Origin: Scytonema sp. UIC 10036
Lineage (GTDB): Bacteria > Cyanobacteriota > Cyanobacteriia > Cyanobacteriales > Nostocaceae
DNA: 36,335 bases
Assembly (NCBI RefSeq): GCF_009725235.1
Contig: NZ_WJFC01000126.1
Coordinates: 1 to 36,335 of the forward strand
Direction: 5' to 3'
In this document: positions 7,767 through 16,010 of the stretch, piece after piece
Layout: every line of letters starts with the position of its first letter
Numbering within the stretch: position 1 is the stretch's first letter
The notes under the pieces: model-generated
Databases searched by the model: none
Told to the model about the DNA's origin: nothing
Seen by the model: the letters and a program-made list of their open reading frames with translations, nothing else
Made by a program: the position numbers and the translations under genes

Positions 7767-10643
7767 TTACTGTCTAAACCAAGCAAATATATACTGCCAT
7801 AATTGTTCTTTTGAATACCTCAAATGACTTAACCATCTTTCTAAACCTTGGGGCGGTGTTCCAAATGGTTCTGCTCTAGTTAGTTGTTGAATATGTTTGT
7901 TGCAATCGTACATACAAGTATCAATCCCTAGAAGATGATAAAGTTTATAGGCATGACGATAAGCATCAATTGCATCTGATTCTCGATTGAGATTTTCTAA
8001 TGCAAGACCAAGATTAAACCAAGCTTTGGCTTCTTGCAGGTGGTCGCCAATCTTCCTAGCTATTTCTAATTGCTGCTGATAAAATTTTGTAGACTGTTCG
8101 TACTGCTTAAGACAGTAATAAACCATAGCTAAATTACCTAAGGAAATCCCTTCTCCTCGGCGATCGCCAATCTTCTTTGCTATTTCTAGATGTTGTTGGT
8201 GGCGTTTTATTGCTCTTTGATACTCCTTCAGTCCACAGTAAGCGGTACCTAGCCCACCCAAGGCAATGGCTTCTCCTTGACGATCGCCAAGCTCCCTAAC
8301 TATTTCCAATTGCTTAGAGTGAAATTCTATTGCTTGTTGATACTGTTCGAGCAAGCTATAAGCAGCGCCCAAACCGCTTAAAGCAATGGCTTCTCCCTGA
8401 AGATCGCCGATTAAAATTGCTATCTCCAAAGATTGCTGACGGAATTCTACTGCCTTTTGATACTGCTCCATCCAATAGTAAGCAGTGCCTAAACCATTTA
8501 AAGATTTAACCTCGTGCTGGCGATCGCACAAATCTCTTGCTATCTCCAAAGACTCTTGGTAGAGTTCCATAGCTCTTTGATACTGCCCTAATAAGTTGTA
8601 AACTGTGCCTAAATTATGTAAAGATTCAGCTTCTTGCTGGCGATCGCTAATTTTCCTAGCTACCTCTAAAGATTGTTGGCGAATTGAGATTGCCCGTTGG
8701 TAATGTCCTAGCCAGTAGTAAGCGGTGCCAAGGGTAGTAAGGAGGGCTTGATATTTCTGATTTTCTTTCAAGCTCATTTTTTTCCAAACCCCGATCATCT
8801 GCTCGCAGAGTTCAACTTGAACGGTGTAATAACCTTGTAATTTTAAGAAATTATTACAAATCCAAATGCTATCAAAAGCCCTTTCGTAATCTCTCAATTG
8901 GTAATAATGATAAAAAATTTCTAAGTGTGCTTTGACATCATCAATTGTTTGCCAAGGTGGTAGTTTAGCGACTTCTTTGTAGTAAGAGATTGCTTGCTGA
9001 TGTGCTAAAGTTTGGTCGCCTGCTTTGTACCGCAAATATTCCACTACCACAGGTTGAAATTCAAACTGACGCTGCTCGTTAAGTTTTTCTAATAAAAAGG
9101 AACGTTTAACCAAGTTTTTTAATTCTTTCTCAATGGCTGTCGCTTCTTGCTGGGGTGTGAGAGCACTTGCCGCTCGAGAATCAAAAGAACCACGATAAAC
9201 ACTGACATTAAGTAACAGATCTTTTTGACAATCATTCAATCTAAGGAAGCTAGCATCTAAGACCAACGCCATTCCTACTGTTTCCCGTCGGTGCTGACCT
9301 ACAACTTGCCCATCCGTTAACAATTGCTGCAAATTTCCTAACCCTAAATCTGCCAAATACTCTAAATTAGGAGCGTGAGGATATTCTTCTTTCAGTAAAC
9401 AAGCCACTAATTTCAACAGCAGGGGATGTCCATCCACTAACTTGGTAAATGCCTCTAAATCTCCTTTAATACCTAATTGAGCTAGTAATGCCGTTCCTTC
9501 TTCGATTTTTAGACCTTTAAGCGATAACCACTCAAAGCCCCGTAATTGGGGTCTTTCTCTAGTCGTGACTATGACTGTACTCCTGCTGCCACATTCTACC
9601 CAAGCTTTGAAAAAATCTTCATAGAACTGACTGTACCAGCACCCATCTGGTTGCAATAAACTTTCCAAATTGTCAAGTATAAATAAACAATCTGCTGATT
9701 GCAAACACTTAATTAGAGCTTCTATGAGTTGTGATTCTCGTTCTGGGATAGGATAGCCAAAATGGCTTAACACTTGATAAGCTAGGTCACTAAAAACAGA
9801 TCCAGAACCCACATCTGCCCAAAACCGCTTGGGAAAACCCTTAGCTTCTTCATAAATTTTGCTAGCCAGTGTTGATTTTCCCGTACCACCAATGCCTTCT
9901 ATACCAATTAAAGTGATATTTTTATCGTGTAACCACTGTTCGAGTTGCTGTAATTCTGCTGTGCGTCCCTGCCAATAAGCTAAACTTTTATGAGGGTCGC
10001 CTGCTTTGAGAACTCCAGTGGATGTCGCAGAGCTATTCCCTAAGCGTGCTTCTACTAGCTCTCGTTGTTTTCTTTGAAAAACTGGAGTTTGCCCTTCACA
10101 AAAATGTTCTAGTTGAATTGCAACTTTACCTTCCTCAAAAGCCCTTTGATATGCATCAAGATTATCTGGAGTTGCATAGCCCAACCCATCATAAAACCCA
10201 GTTGCAAATGCGATTGCAGCCTTATCTCCAATTGGCTGATTCATCCCAATCGCACAATTGATATGTTCGCTAATTGCGATCGCTGGTTTGATAGAATAAC
10301 AAGCGTTAAGCAGTACGCATTCTACATAATTTGTATGCAATTGAAACAGTGATGCTAGTCCGGATGCTGGAACGGGCTTGTTTTCTCCCCCATCGTCTTC
10401 TAACAGCAAGCTGCCATCTTCTAGCCCGTGTCCGCAAAAGTGGACGATAGATGGTTGTTCTTCTGCAAGAGCGTGGCGAATATCCTGAGGGCGAACAGCA
10501 GTTCTCATCTTAATCTCAAATAAATCCCGCTTGACAGCACGTCGAATAGCTTCTTCAATTGAGCGAATTTCCTTATCCAGACGCAAACCGTGAGGTATAG
10601 CAGCCAGAATCAGGATTGTTTTGACAGGCGTACTGCTATGCAT
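7767..10643 (-). CDS. CHAT protease - STAND/NB-ARC NTPase - TPR protein
   Basis: A large signalling protein of NLR-like layout. Counting from the ATG at 10643 (958 residues), a CHAT (caspase-like) domain comes first with the expected catalytic pair: His72 in VHFCGHG and Cys115 in LLNACYS. An NTPase follows at about 220-480: GRTAELQQLEQWL, Walker A GIEGIGGTGKSTLAS (about 238-252), Walker B CLFILDNLE, TTRER and a GHPLLLKL motif, all typical of STAND/NB-ARC. A helical region leads to about seven 40-residue tetratricopeptide repeats (GTAYYWLGHYQRAI-type) up to about residue 915. The likely mode is that the TPRs sense a ligand, the NTPase oligomerises and the CHAT protease cuts a target (inference from the family). 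The upstream GTG at 10730 would add 29 residues unlike CHAT proteins, so I prefer 10643. No obvious protease substrate lies next to it. Confidence 0.88.
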   Translation of the reverse strand: MHSSTPVKTILILAAIPHGLRLDKEIRSIEEAIRRAVKRDLFEIKMRTAVRPQDIRHALAEEQPSIVHFCGHGLEDGSLLLEDDGGENKPVPASGLASLFQLHTNYVECVLLNACYSIKPAIAISEHINCAIGMNQPIGDKAAIAFATGFYDGLGYATPDNLDAYQRAFEEGKVAIQLEHFCEGQTPVFQRKQRELVEARLGNSSATSTGVLKAGDPHKSLAYWQGRTAELQQLEQWLHDKNITLIGIEGIGGTGKSTLASKIYEEAKGFPKRFWADVGSGSVFSDLAYQVLSHFGYPIPERESQLIEALIKCLQSADCLFILDNLESLLQPDGCWYSQFYEDFFKAWVECGSRSTVIVTTRERPQLRGFEWLSLKGLKIEEGTALLAQLGIKGDLEAFTKLVDGHPLLLKLVACLLKEEYPHAPNLEYLADLGLGNLQQLLTDGQVVGQHRRETVGMALVLDASFLRLNDCQKDLLLNVSVYRGSFDSRAASALTPQQEATAIEKELKNLVKRSFLLEKLNEQRQFEFQPVVVEYLRYKAGDQTLAHQQAISYYKEVAKLPPWQTIDDVKAHLEIFYHYYQLRDYERAFDSIWICNNFLKLQGYYTVQVELCEQMIGVWKKMSLKENQKYQALLTTLGTAYYWLGHYQRAISIRQQSLEVARKISDRQQEAESLHNLGTVYNLLGQYQRAMELYQESLEIARDLCDRQHEVKSLNGLGTAYYWMEQYQKAVEFRQQSLEIAILIGDLQGEAIALSGLGAAYSLLEQYQQAIEFHSKQLEIVRELGDRQGEAIALGGLGTAYCGLKEYQRAIKRHQQHLEIAKKIGDRRGEGISLGNLAMVYYCLKQYEQSTKFYQQQLEIARKIGDHLQEAKAWFNLGLALENLNRESDAIDAYRHAYKLYHLLGIDTCMYDCNKHIQQLTRAEPFGTPPQGLERWLSHLRYSKEQLWQYIFAWFRQ

Positions 10644-11021
10644 GAGAGGTTGAAAGAAAAAATTAGGACTTACGTATTGACATTGTAGACAAAATATGGA
10701 TAGTCGGAAAGTTGCCAAGAAGGCTCTCACTTATTTAGACCACACTCTTAATTCTTTTGCGCCTTTGCGACGGCAGGCGCTTCAACTGGTGGTAACCACA
10801 AGCTAGCGCTGCCTCGCCTTTGCGTGAGATAAAAAAGATGTAGTTCATTTACCTGAAAATAGCTGTAAGCTGTTGGTCGAGCGCGTGCGTCTTGTTTTGC
10901 TTTCAACCATGCGATGATATAACACAGTAAATACGTTCAGTACAACAGTGTCTGTTGACAAAAAAGAATTGGTACAAGCGTATCGAAGCAAGTCATTGAG
11001 GGAATTGGCACGAAAGAAAAA
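10644..11021. other. Intergenic region between divergent CHAT and TPR genes
   Basis: About 380 bases. 10750-10830 resembles cyanobacterial dispersed sequence (CGCCTTTGCGACGG...CGCCTTTGCGTGAGA). The rest must contain the promoters of both genes; no clear hairpin or ORF is seen. The first 87 bases could be coding if the CHAT gene starts at the GTG at 10730. Confidence 0.4.
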
Positions 11022-11636
11022 ATGAACTCAAGCAATTTTCTAGAACAAGAACTCATTCGTTGGAATAATGTTATTTCCACTCATCCTCATGACCCCAAAG
11101 CCTACGTACACCGGGGTATGGTTCATTTCAAGTTAGCTAACATTAATGACTCCATTGCTGACTTTGATACAGCTGAAAAACTAGACCCGCGCTTAACTCC
11201 TTACTTGTGGCAAAGAGGATTGTCATACTACTACGCCGAACTATTTGCTGAAGGGGCAAAACAATTTGAGATAGACTTAACTGTTAACTCTCAAGATTTG
11301 GAAGAAACAGTTTGGCGCTACCTTTGCATTGCTCGCCTTAACGGTTCCGCCCAAGCACGACAGTCTTTGTTAGAAGTCAGAAACGATCCCCGGTTTGTCA
11401 TGCGGCAAGTTTACGATCTCTATGCTGGCAAGTGCTCTGTTGATGATGTCTTGGCTATTTCTTCAACCAATAAGCCTACTAAATTTTATAGCTGTCTTTA
11501 TCTTGGGTTGTATTTTGAAGTCGAGGGTCAAATAGAATCAGGACGGCAATATATCAATCTAGCAGTCAGTCATCAAATTAATGATTATATGTGGCACTTA
11601 GCTAGCGTACACCAAAAGTTACGCGGGTGGGATTAA
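11022..11636 (+). CDS. Tetratricopeptide repeat protein
   Basis: 204 residues, soluble, no signal peptide. Residues about 10-80 hold two TPR units (DPKAYVHRGMVHFKLANINDSIADFDTAEKLDP, then TPYLWQRGLSYYYAELFAEGAKQFEIDL). A longer helical tail follows (ETVWRYLCIARLNGSAQARQ, KFYSCLYLGLYFEVEGQIESGRQYINLA). The pattern is like NlpI-type or small plant/cyanobacterial TPR proteins, which act as protein-binding adaptors; the partner is unknown. It ends 54 bases before the preferred start of the metallophosphoesterase and may share its transcript. Confidence 0.75.
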   Translation: MNSSNFLEQELIRWNNVISTHPHDPKAYVHRGMVHFKLANINDSIADFDTAEKLDPRLTPYLWQRGLSYYYAELFAEGAKQFEIDLTVNSQDLEETVWRYLCIARLNGSAQARQSLLEVRNDPRFVMRQVYDLYAGKCSVDDVLAISSTNKPTKFYSCLYLGLYFEVEGQIESGRQYINLAVSHQINDYMWHLASVHQKLRGWD

Positions 11637-11690
11637 TTGTTACATGAATATATCCTGTGTTCTTATAAAATTTCCGAACAATTTCAACTC

Positions 11691-12545
11691 ATGCTAACAA
11701 GAAAAAAGAAAAGAAAGTGTCTATTTATTTTACTGGCGATCGCTGTTAGCTTTTGTGTACTGATTCTGTATGCTTTCATCGTTGAGCCGAATCGTTTCGT
11801 CGTCACACGTCATCAGCTAAATGAACAATTCGCCTCACAAAAGAATAGCTTCAAGATTGTTCAAATAAGCGACCTTCATCTCAAAGAATTTAACAATCGG
11901 GCACAACATATTGCCGAAAAAGTTAATAAACTTAACCCAAATATTGTAATATTTACTGGAGATTCCATTGATAAAGTCGAACAGCTTGATGGATTTGCTC
12001 GCTTTTTATCGCTCCTTAATAGGCAAACAGCTAAGTATGCAATTATGGGAAATTGGGAATACTGGGCTGGTGTTGATTTAAAACGTTTAACTGAAATTTA
12101 TGCCACTTATAATTGCCGCTTATTAATTAATGAAAGCATTTTACACAATTATGGCAATGACTCTATATTAATCACGGGATTAGATGATTTAGTCAGCCAA
12201 CCCGATTTAATCAAATCACTCGAAGGTTTTACTCCTCAACAAAACCATTTATTACTTGCCCACTCACCGGCATATCGAGATTCATTGTCAAGCTCGGAGT
12301 TAGTGGCGATCGCACAGTACAAACCACAATATATGTTATCAGGACATACTCATGGCGGACAATTATCATTATTTGGCTTTGCTCCAATACGTCCAAACGG
12401 TAGCGGACGTTATGTCAGTGGTTGGTATCGAGATGGTGCAGTTGCCCTCTACGTATCGCGTGGATTAGGAGTTTCGATTTTACCAGTGAGAATGGGTGTA
12501 GTACCAGAACTGGGCTATTTTGAGTGGTTTCTGAACTCGGCTTGA
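11691..12545 (+). CDS. Membrane-anchored metallophosphoesterase (YkuE/YaeI-like)
   Basis: Calcineurin-like phosphoesterase with one N-terminal membrane anchor (KKRKCLFILLAIAVSFCVLILYAF) and its catalytic domain outside the cytoplasm. Metal-binding motifs in order: QISDLHL, FTGDS, MGNWEYW, LLLAHSP and SGHTHGGQ. The usual GNHD/E block reads GNWE here, so the His of that motif is Trp; this variant occurs in some relatives but deserves care when assigning activity. YkuE/YaeI relatives have been described as phosphodiesterases acting at membrane lipids, but the substrate here is unknown. I chose the ATG at 11691 (284 residues); a TTG at 11637, right after the preceding stop, would add 18 residues with no clear ribosome-binding site. 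Confidence 0.82.
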   Translation: MLTRKKKRKCLFILLAIAVSFCVLILYAFIVEPNRFVVTRHQLNEQFASQKNSFKIVQISDLHLKEFNNRAQHIAEKVNKLNPNIVIFTGDSIDKVEQLDGFARFLSLLNRQTAKYAIMGNWEYWAGVDLKRLTEIYATYNCRLLINESILHNYGNDSILITGLDDLVSQPDLIKSLEGFTPQQNHLLLAHSPAYRDSLSSSELVAIAQYKPQYMLSGHTHGGQLSLFGFAPIRPNGSGRYVSGWYRDGAVALYVSRGLGVSILPVRMGVVPELGYFEWFLNSA

Positions 12546-12594
12546 GTCAAAATTATGGAGCTGTTTCATCCACTATTCTAACATCTGTATTACG

Positions 12595-12924
12595 ATGAAC
12601 GATTTAGACTCATATATTGTTGCACCCATTTATGACCGTGTTGTGCGCCGTTGCGGTACTCAATGGCATTTTGTTAAAGGAGAGTCTTTTTACAACCCGC
12701 TTAACTTACCATCTATGTCACTGGATGATTTGTTTACTTCTTTTGGTATAAGCATGCGTGAAGCGGCAAGCCAACTCCATAAAATTAATGGTGGTGAAGA
12801 AGGATTTTATCTTGTTGATATTCTGCACAAACATTATTATTACTGCGGTGTTCTTCCAAATAGTGTTAAAGATAAATTAATTGAGCTTGGAATTGGGCGG
12901 AGAGAACAAATAACCGGACATTAA
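12595..12924 (+). CDS. Small hypothetical protein
   Basis: 109 residues, soluble, no signal or membrane segment. It contains SFYNPLNLPSMSLDDLFTSFGISMREAASQLHKING, which reads as a helical segment, and a YYYCGVLPNSVKDKLIELGIGRRE ending. I do not recognise the family. Codon use and composition match the neighbours, and the length and position between two same-strand genes support a real gene. No clear Shine-Dalgarno sequence is present. Confidence 0.5.
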   Translation: MNDLDSYIVAPIYDRVVRRCGTQWHFVKGESFYNPLNLPSMSLDDLFTSFGISMREAASQLHKINGGEEGFYLVDILHKHYYYCGVLPNSVKDKLIELGIGRREQITGH

Positions 12925-13022
12925 TACAATCAAAAAGAACTTGTGTCTGTTCCCCCTGCTCCCTGCAAAAGTGTCTCTGCCATGACTTGTGTGTATACCG
13001 TAACTCATTTTCCGCAAAAACT

Positions 13023-13304
13023 ATGAATGACTCAGAGGACTTGAAAAGGTATTTGGATGAACAAGGACGCGTGAAAGAATGGCCATCCAAACGAAATAGG
13101 AGCAGGTTTCAGCAATTGGTTTTAGAGTATTTAGCAAACCAATTTGAGTTTGATACTATTTATTCTGAAAAAGAAGTCAACCAATTGCTGAACCAGCACC
13201 ACACTTTTGGTGATGCTGCTTTGTTAAGGAGAGAGTTGTTTGAGCGAGGACTGATTGACAGAAAGCGAGATGGTTCGGCATACTGGCGCAAGGTTCAGAA
13301 TTGA
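13023..13304 (+). CDS. DUF2087 domain protein
   Basis: 93 residues matching the DUF2087 pattern from memory: [22 protein letters not shown], a [14 protein letters not shown] helix, then [26 protein letters not shown]. This domain looks like a small winged-helix unit and is often fused to or found near MarR/ArsR-type regulators, so nucleic-acid binding is possible (inference). I chose the ATG at 13023 because the family begins near there; the longer frame from 12987 adds 12 residues with no support. Its last 10 bases overlap the end of the convergent dehydrogenase gene. Confidence 0.75.
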   Translation: MNDSEDLKRYLDEQGRVKEWPSKRNRSRFQQLVLEYLANQFEFDTIYSEKEVNQLLNQHHTFGDAALLRRELFERGLIDRKRDGSAYWRKVQN

Positions 13305-14773
13305 CGAGACCAGTTGCTAGGCCAGCGTTCTACAACAACTTTTGTTTGAGTAAAAAATTCGACTGCGTGGTTGCTTTGACCGTGTAAATCGCCAAAGAAG
13401 CTTTCTTTCCAACCGCTAAATGGAAAAAACGCCATTGGTGCGGCAACTCCTATATTTATACCTATATTACCTGCCTCAGCTTCATAGCGAAATTTACGTG
13501 CTGCTGCACCACTTGATGTAAATAAACAAGCCATGTTCCCATATTGACCTCTGTTAACTAGAGCGATTGCTTGCTCAATTGTCTCTACATGAATTAGGCT
13601 CAGTACGGGGCCAAATATTTCTGTACGGGCAATTTCACCGGATGGATCTACGTTTTGCAGAATTGTGGGACGTACAAAGTAACCCCTTTCATAACTTGGT
13701 ATACTAGGAGACCGTCCATCGACCAATACTGTCGCCCCTTCATCTGCTCCCTGCTGAATTAAACCCTCAATTCTGGTCTTGCTCTGAGCAGTAATAACGG
13801 GACCCATTTCTACACCTGGCTCTAAACCACAACCAACGACACGCTTTTGAGCAGTTTCTGCGATCGCTTCTGTGAAACTCCGACGTGCTTCTCCAACAGT
13901 GACAGCTATGGAAGCAGCAAGACAGCGCTGTCCGGCACAACCAAAAGCACTATCAGCCGCAATGCGTGTTGTCATCTCAAAATCGGCATCTGGCAAAACA
14001 ATCAATGGATTTTTCGCACCGCCTTGGCATTGAACCCGCTTGCCGTTGGCGGCTCCTCTACTGTATATATACTTAGCAACTGGTGTAGAACCAACAAAGC
14101 TAATCGCTCGAATTTTGGGATCGTCCAAAATCGCATCCACAACTTCTTTGGCACCATTGACTAAGTTAACAACACCTTGAGGCAATCCGGTTTTTTCCAA
14201 TAACTGAAAAACTTTTTGCATTGTCAGTGGAACTTTTTCTGACGGCTTAACGATGTAAGTATTTCCACAAGCAATGGCATAGGGCAAGAACCAAAAGGGG
14301 ATCATTCCTGGAAAGTTGAACGGAGCAATAACAGCGCACACTCCCAAGGGTTGTCGGATCATCATTTCATCAATCCCCCTAGCAATGTCTTCCAAGTTAG
14401 TTCCTTGCATCATCATAGGGATTCCACAGGCGACTTCAACATTTTCAATAGCACGGCGCATTTCACCTTTGGACTCAGCCAAAGTTTTACCGCATTCTAA
14501 GGTAATGGTGCGAGCCAAGTCTTCAAAGTGTTCTTCCAGTAAATTCTTGAGTTTAAATAGATACTGTACTCGTTCTGTCGGTGGTGTTCGCCGCCAACTG
14601 CCGAAAGCATCAGAAGCTGCAAGGGATGCTTGCTCTACCTCAGAAGCTTGTGATAGTGGGACTTTCGCCAGTACCTCTGTCGTAGCTGGATTGATAACGT
14701 CCAAAAACTCTGTAGCGCTAGAGGTACACCACTGATTGTTAATGTAATTGGGTAATGCGATCGCGTTTTCCAT
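13295..14773 (-). CDS. mmsA: Methylmalonate-semialdehyde dehydrogenase (CoA-acylating)
   Basis: NAD-dependent, CoA-acylating aldehyde dehydrogenase of valine (and inositol) breakdown: methylmalonate semialdehyde + CoA + NAD to propionyl-CoA, CO2 and NADH. 492 residues, normal length. The catalytic Cys284 lies in [12 protein letters not shown]; the cofactor-binding loop is [12 protein letters not shown]; the block [16 protein letters not shown] replaces the ELGGK of ordinary aldehyde dehydrogenases and lacks their general-base Glu, as expected for this subfamily. [22 protein letters not shown] and [18 protein letters not shown] are also typical. No other valine-degradation gene is near, so it may serve a different semialdehyde (malonate semialdehyde is an alternative). 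The ATG at 14773 starts right at the family N-terminus. Confidence 0.9.
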   Translation of the reverse strand: MENAIALPNYINNQWCTSSATEFLDVINPATTEVLAKVPLSQASEVEQASLAASDAFGSWRRTPPTERVQYLFKLKNLLEEHFEDLARTITLECGKTLAESKGEMRRAIENVEVACGIPMMMQGTNLEDIARGIDEMMIRQPLGVCAVIAPFNFPGMIPFWFLPYAIACGNTYIVKPSEKVPLTMQKVFQLLEKTGLPQGVVNLVNGAKEVVDAILDDPKIRAISFVGSTPVAKYIYSRGAANGKRVQCQGGAKNPLIVLPDADFEMTTRIAADSAFGCAGQRCLAASIAVTVGEARRSFTEAIAETAQKRVVGCGLEPGVEMGPVITAQSKTRIEGLIQQGADEGATVLVDGRSPSIPSYERGYFVRPTILQNVDPSGEIARTEIFGPVLSLIHVETIEQAIALVNRGQYGNMACLFTSSGAAARKFRYEAEAGNIGINIGVAAPMAFFPFSGWKESFFGDLHGQSNHAVEFFTQTKVVVERWPSNWSRQF

Positions 14774-15122
14774 CAGTTATGTTGCTATGAGTGCAGGCTA
14801 TGAATATCCTACGGGCAAAGCATTACAGTCAACAATCTAGTTTTGAAACCCGTATTTCTTTGGACGTGGATAGGTATTAAGCGGAATTGCAGTTCGCAAA
14901 TTTTATTTTTTTGTTATAATAGGGGCTTTCTGTTATACCTGTTACCGATATGTCAGTTGAATAAATCTCGATATATAATATATATAGTAAGTTTATCCAG
15001 CCAATGTAGATTAGTAATTTTTTTAACACACCACAACATTCTAATTATGTTCGTAGTTAGTGTTGTGCTACCTTGGTATTACTTGTAAAGCAAAGTTATT
15101 GAACAATTGAGAGGAAAACGTT
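14774..15122. other. Intergenic region and probable long infC leader
   Basis: 349 bases, AT-rich. A consensus -10 hexamer TATAAT is at 14915-14920 on the plus strand with only a weak -35, which would give an infC leader of about 200 bases. No convincing small ORF or strong hairpin is seen. The end of the region carries the infC ribosome-binding site. Confidence 0.4.
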
Positions 15123-15125
15123 ATC
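15109..15125 (+). promoter_or_regulatory. infC ribosome-binding site with ATC start codon
   Basis: GAGAGGA at 15109-15115 is followed, 8 bases after the last G, by ATC at 15123. Downstream codons give VIQKQLINSQIKSP, the expected IF-3 N-terminus. No ATG, GTG or TTG is available in frame until the TTG at 15177, which lies inside the conserved domain. Confidence 0.65.
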
Positions 15126-15611
15126 GTAATTCAAAAGCAACTCATCAACTCACAAATCAAGTCACCCCAGGTCTTCTTGATTGACCACGAGAATAATAAT
15201 CGTGGTTTGACTGACACCCGTGAAGCTCTACAACTAGCTGAGAGCGTAGACCTAGACCTAGTGATAGTCTCCGAAAGCAAAGACGCCCCAGTGGCGAAAA
15301 TTCTGAACTATGGCAAGCTTCAGTATCAAAAGAAAAAACGTCAAACACAGAGTGCTAGACCCTCGGTTAAGGAAGTTCGGCTTCGTCCAAATGTAGGTGC
15401 AGCTGATTACAGTTTACGTATCAATCAAGCTACTCAATGGTTAAGCAAAGGCGATTCAGTAAAGTTTGTGATTCGCTTAAGAGGTCGAGAAAATCAATAT
15501 CGCAATAATGCCGCAGAATTGCTAGACCGCATTGTAACGGATCTGAGTTCCGTGGGGAAAGTCCAATCACTGGATAAGCGATCGCTGATTGTTCAAGTTG
15601 TACCCGCATAA
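15123..15611 (+). CDS. infC: Translation initiation factor IF-3 (short or paralogous form)
   Basis: IF-3 binds the 30S subunit and checks the start codon and initiator tRNA. The N domain is at about 1-75 (INSQIKSPQVFLIDHENNNRGL, TREALQLAESVDLDLVIVSE, KILNYGKLQYQKKK) and the C domain at about 76-162 (KEVRLRPNVGAADYSLRINQATQWLSKGDSVKFVIRLRGRE). From the ATC at 15123 the protein is 162 residues, somewhat shorter than the cyanobacterial IF-3 of about 175-180 that I recall, and the usual PPVCKI reads APVAKI, so it may be a second divergent copy. The TTG at 15177 would cut off about 18 conserved residues. E. coli infC starts with AUU, through which IF-3 represses its own synthesis; an ATC start here suggests the same control (inference). 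Confidence 0.85.
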   Translation: MVIQKQLINSQIKSPQVFLIDHENNNRGLTDTREALQLAESVDLDLVIVSESKDAPVAKILNYGKLQYQKKKRQTQSARPSVKEVRLRPNVGAADYSLRINQATQWLSKGDSVKFVIRLRGRENQYRNNAAELLDRIVTDLSSVGKVQSLDKRSLIVQVVPA

Positions 15612-16010
15612 ATTAAACTTTTAGGGATTTTTTTGAGATCCCTTCCTCAATAGGCGCTAAATGAGCGATTTGAGTTACAGGCTCAAATCGCTTATCTGTA
15701 ATTTTAGGTTGAACTACTTACAAAAATTAAAAAAAGAAACAGGTGCGAAATCTGATAACCTCGCACCTTCAAAAACAAAATTTTTCCAAAAGGGAATCCT
15801 TTGTATTTAAAAATAGAGAAACAAAATGGAGACTTTGTGAAGGTTTGAAATGCGATCTTCATAAACAATTTAAGTACTGTAGGTAGGGAAGACAACTCAC
15901 CACTAGAGCTTTTGGTAAGCAATGCCCAACCTACGTGTCTTTGACAAATCAAATAGGATTGCTATAGAAGCAATATAACAACAATAACAGGCGATAAAAG
16001 GAGGTAAAAA
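15612..16010. other. Intergenic region with several hairpins
   Basis: About 400 bases without a supported gene. It holds a hairpin AGGGAT/ATCCCT around a T-run (15623-15643), the perfect hairpin at 15664-15692, an 8-bp hairpin AGGTGCGA/TCGCACCT (15741-15768), and a pair GTAGGTAGGG...CCCAACCTAC at about 15881-15935 that resembles the dispersed cyanobacterial repeat seen elsewhere in the window. Confidence 0.55.
15664..15692 (+). terminator. Possible infC transcript end: 11-bp perfect hairpin
   Basis: AGCGATTTGAG and CTCAAATCGCT pair perfectly around a 7-base loop, 53 bases after the infC stop. The following sequence (TATCTGTAATTTTAGG) is only weakly T-rich, so intrinsic termination is uncertain. 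Confidence 0.45.

Noticed and set aside
13847..14735. Two plus-strand ORFs (13847-14164 and 14316-14735) inside mmsA
   Set aside because: Antisense shadows of a well-supported dehydrogenase gene.
14843..15088. Plus-strand 81-codon ORF before infC
   Set aside because: Unlikely composition (Cys, Phe, Tyr, Ile-rich, low complexity), no family, and it lies over the likely infC promoter and leader.
15704..15952. Minus-strand 82-codon ORF in the gap after infC
   Set aside because: It covers hairpins and a dispersed repeat; the peptide has no protein-like domain pattern.
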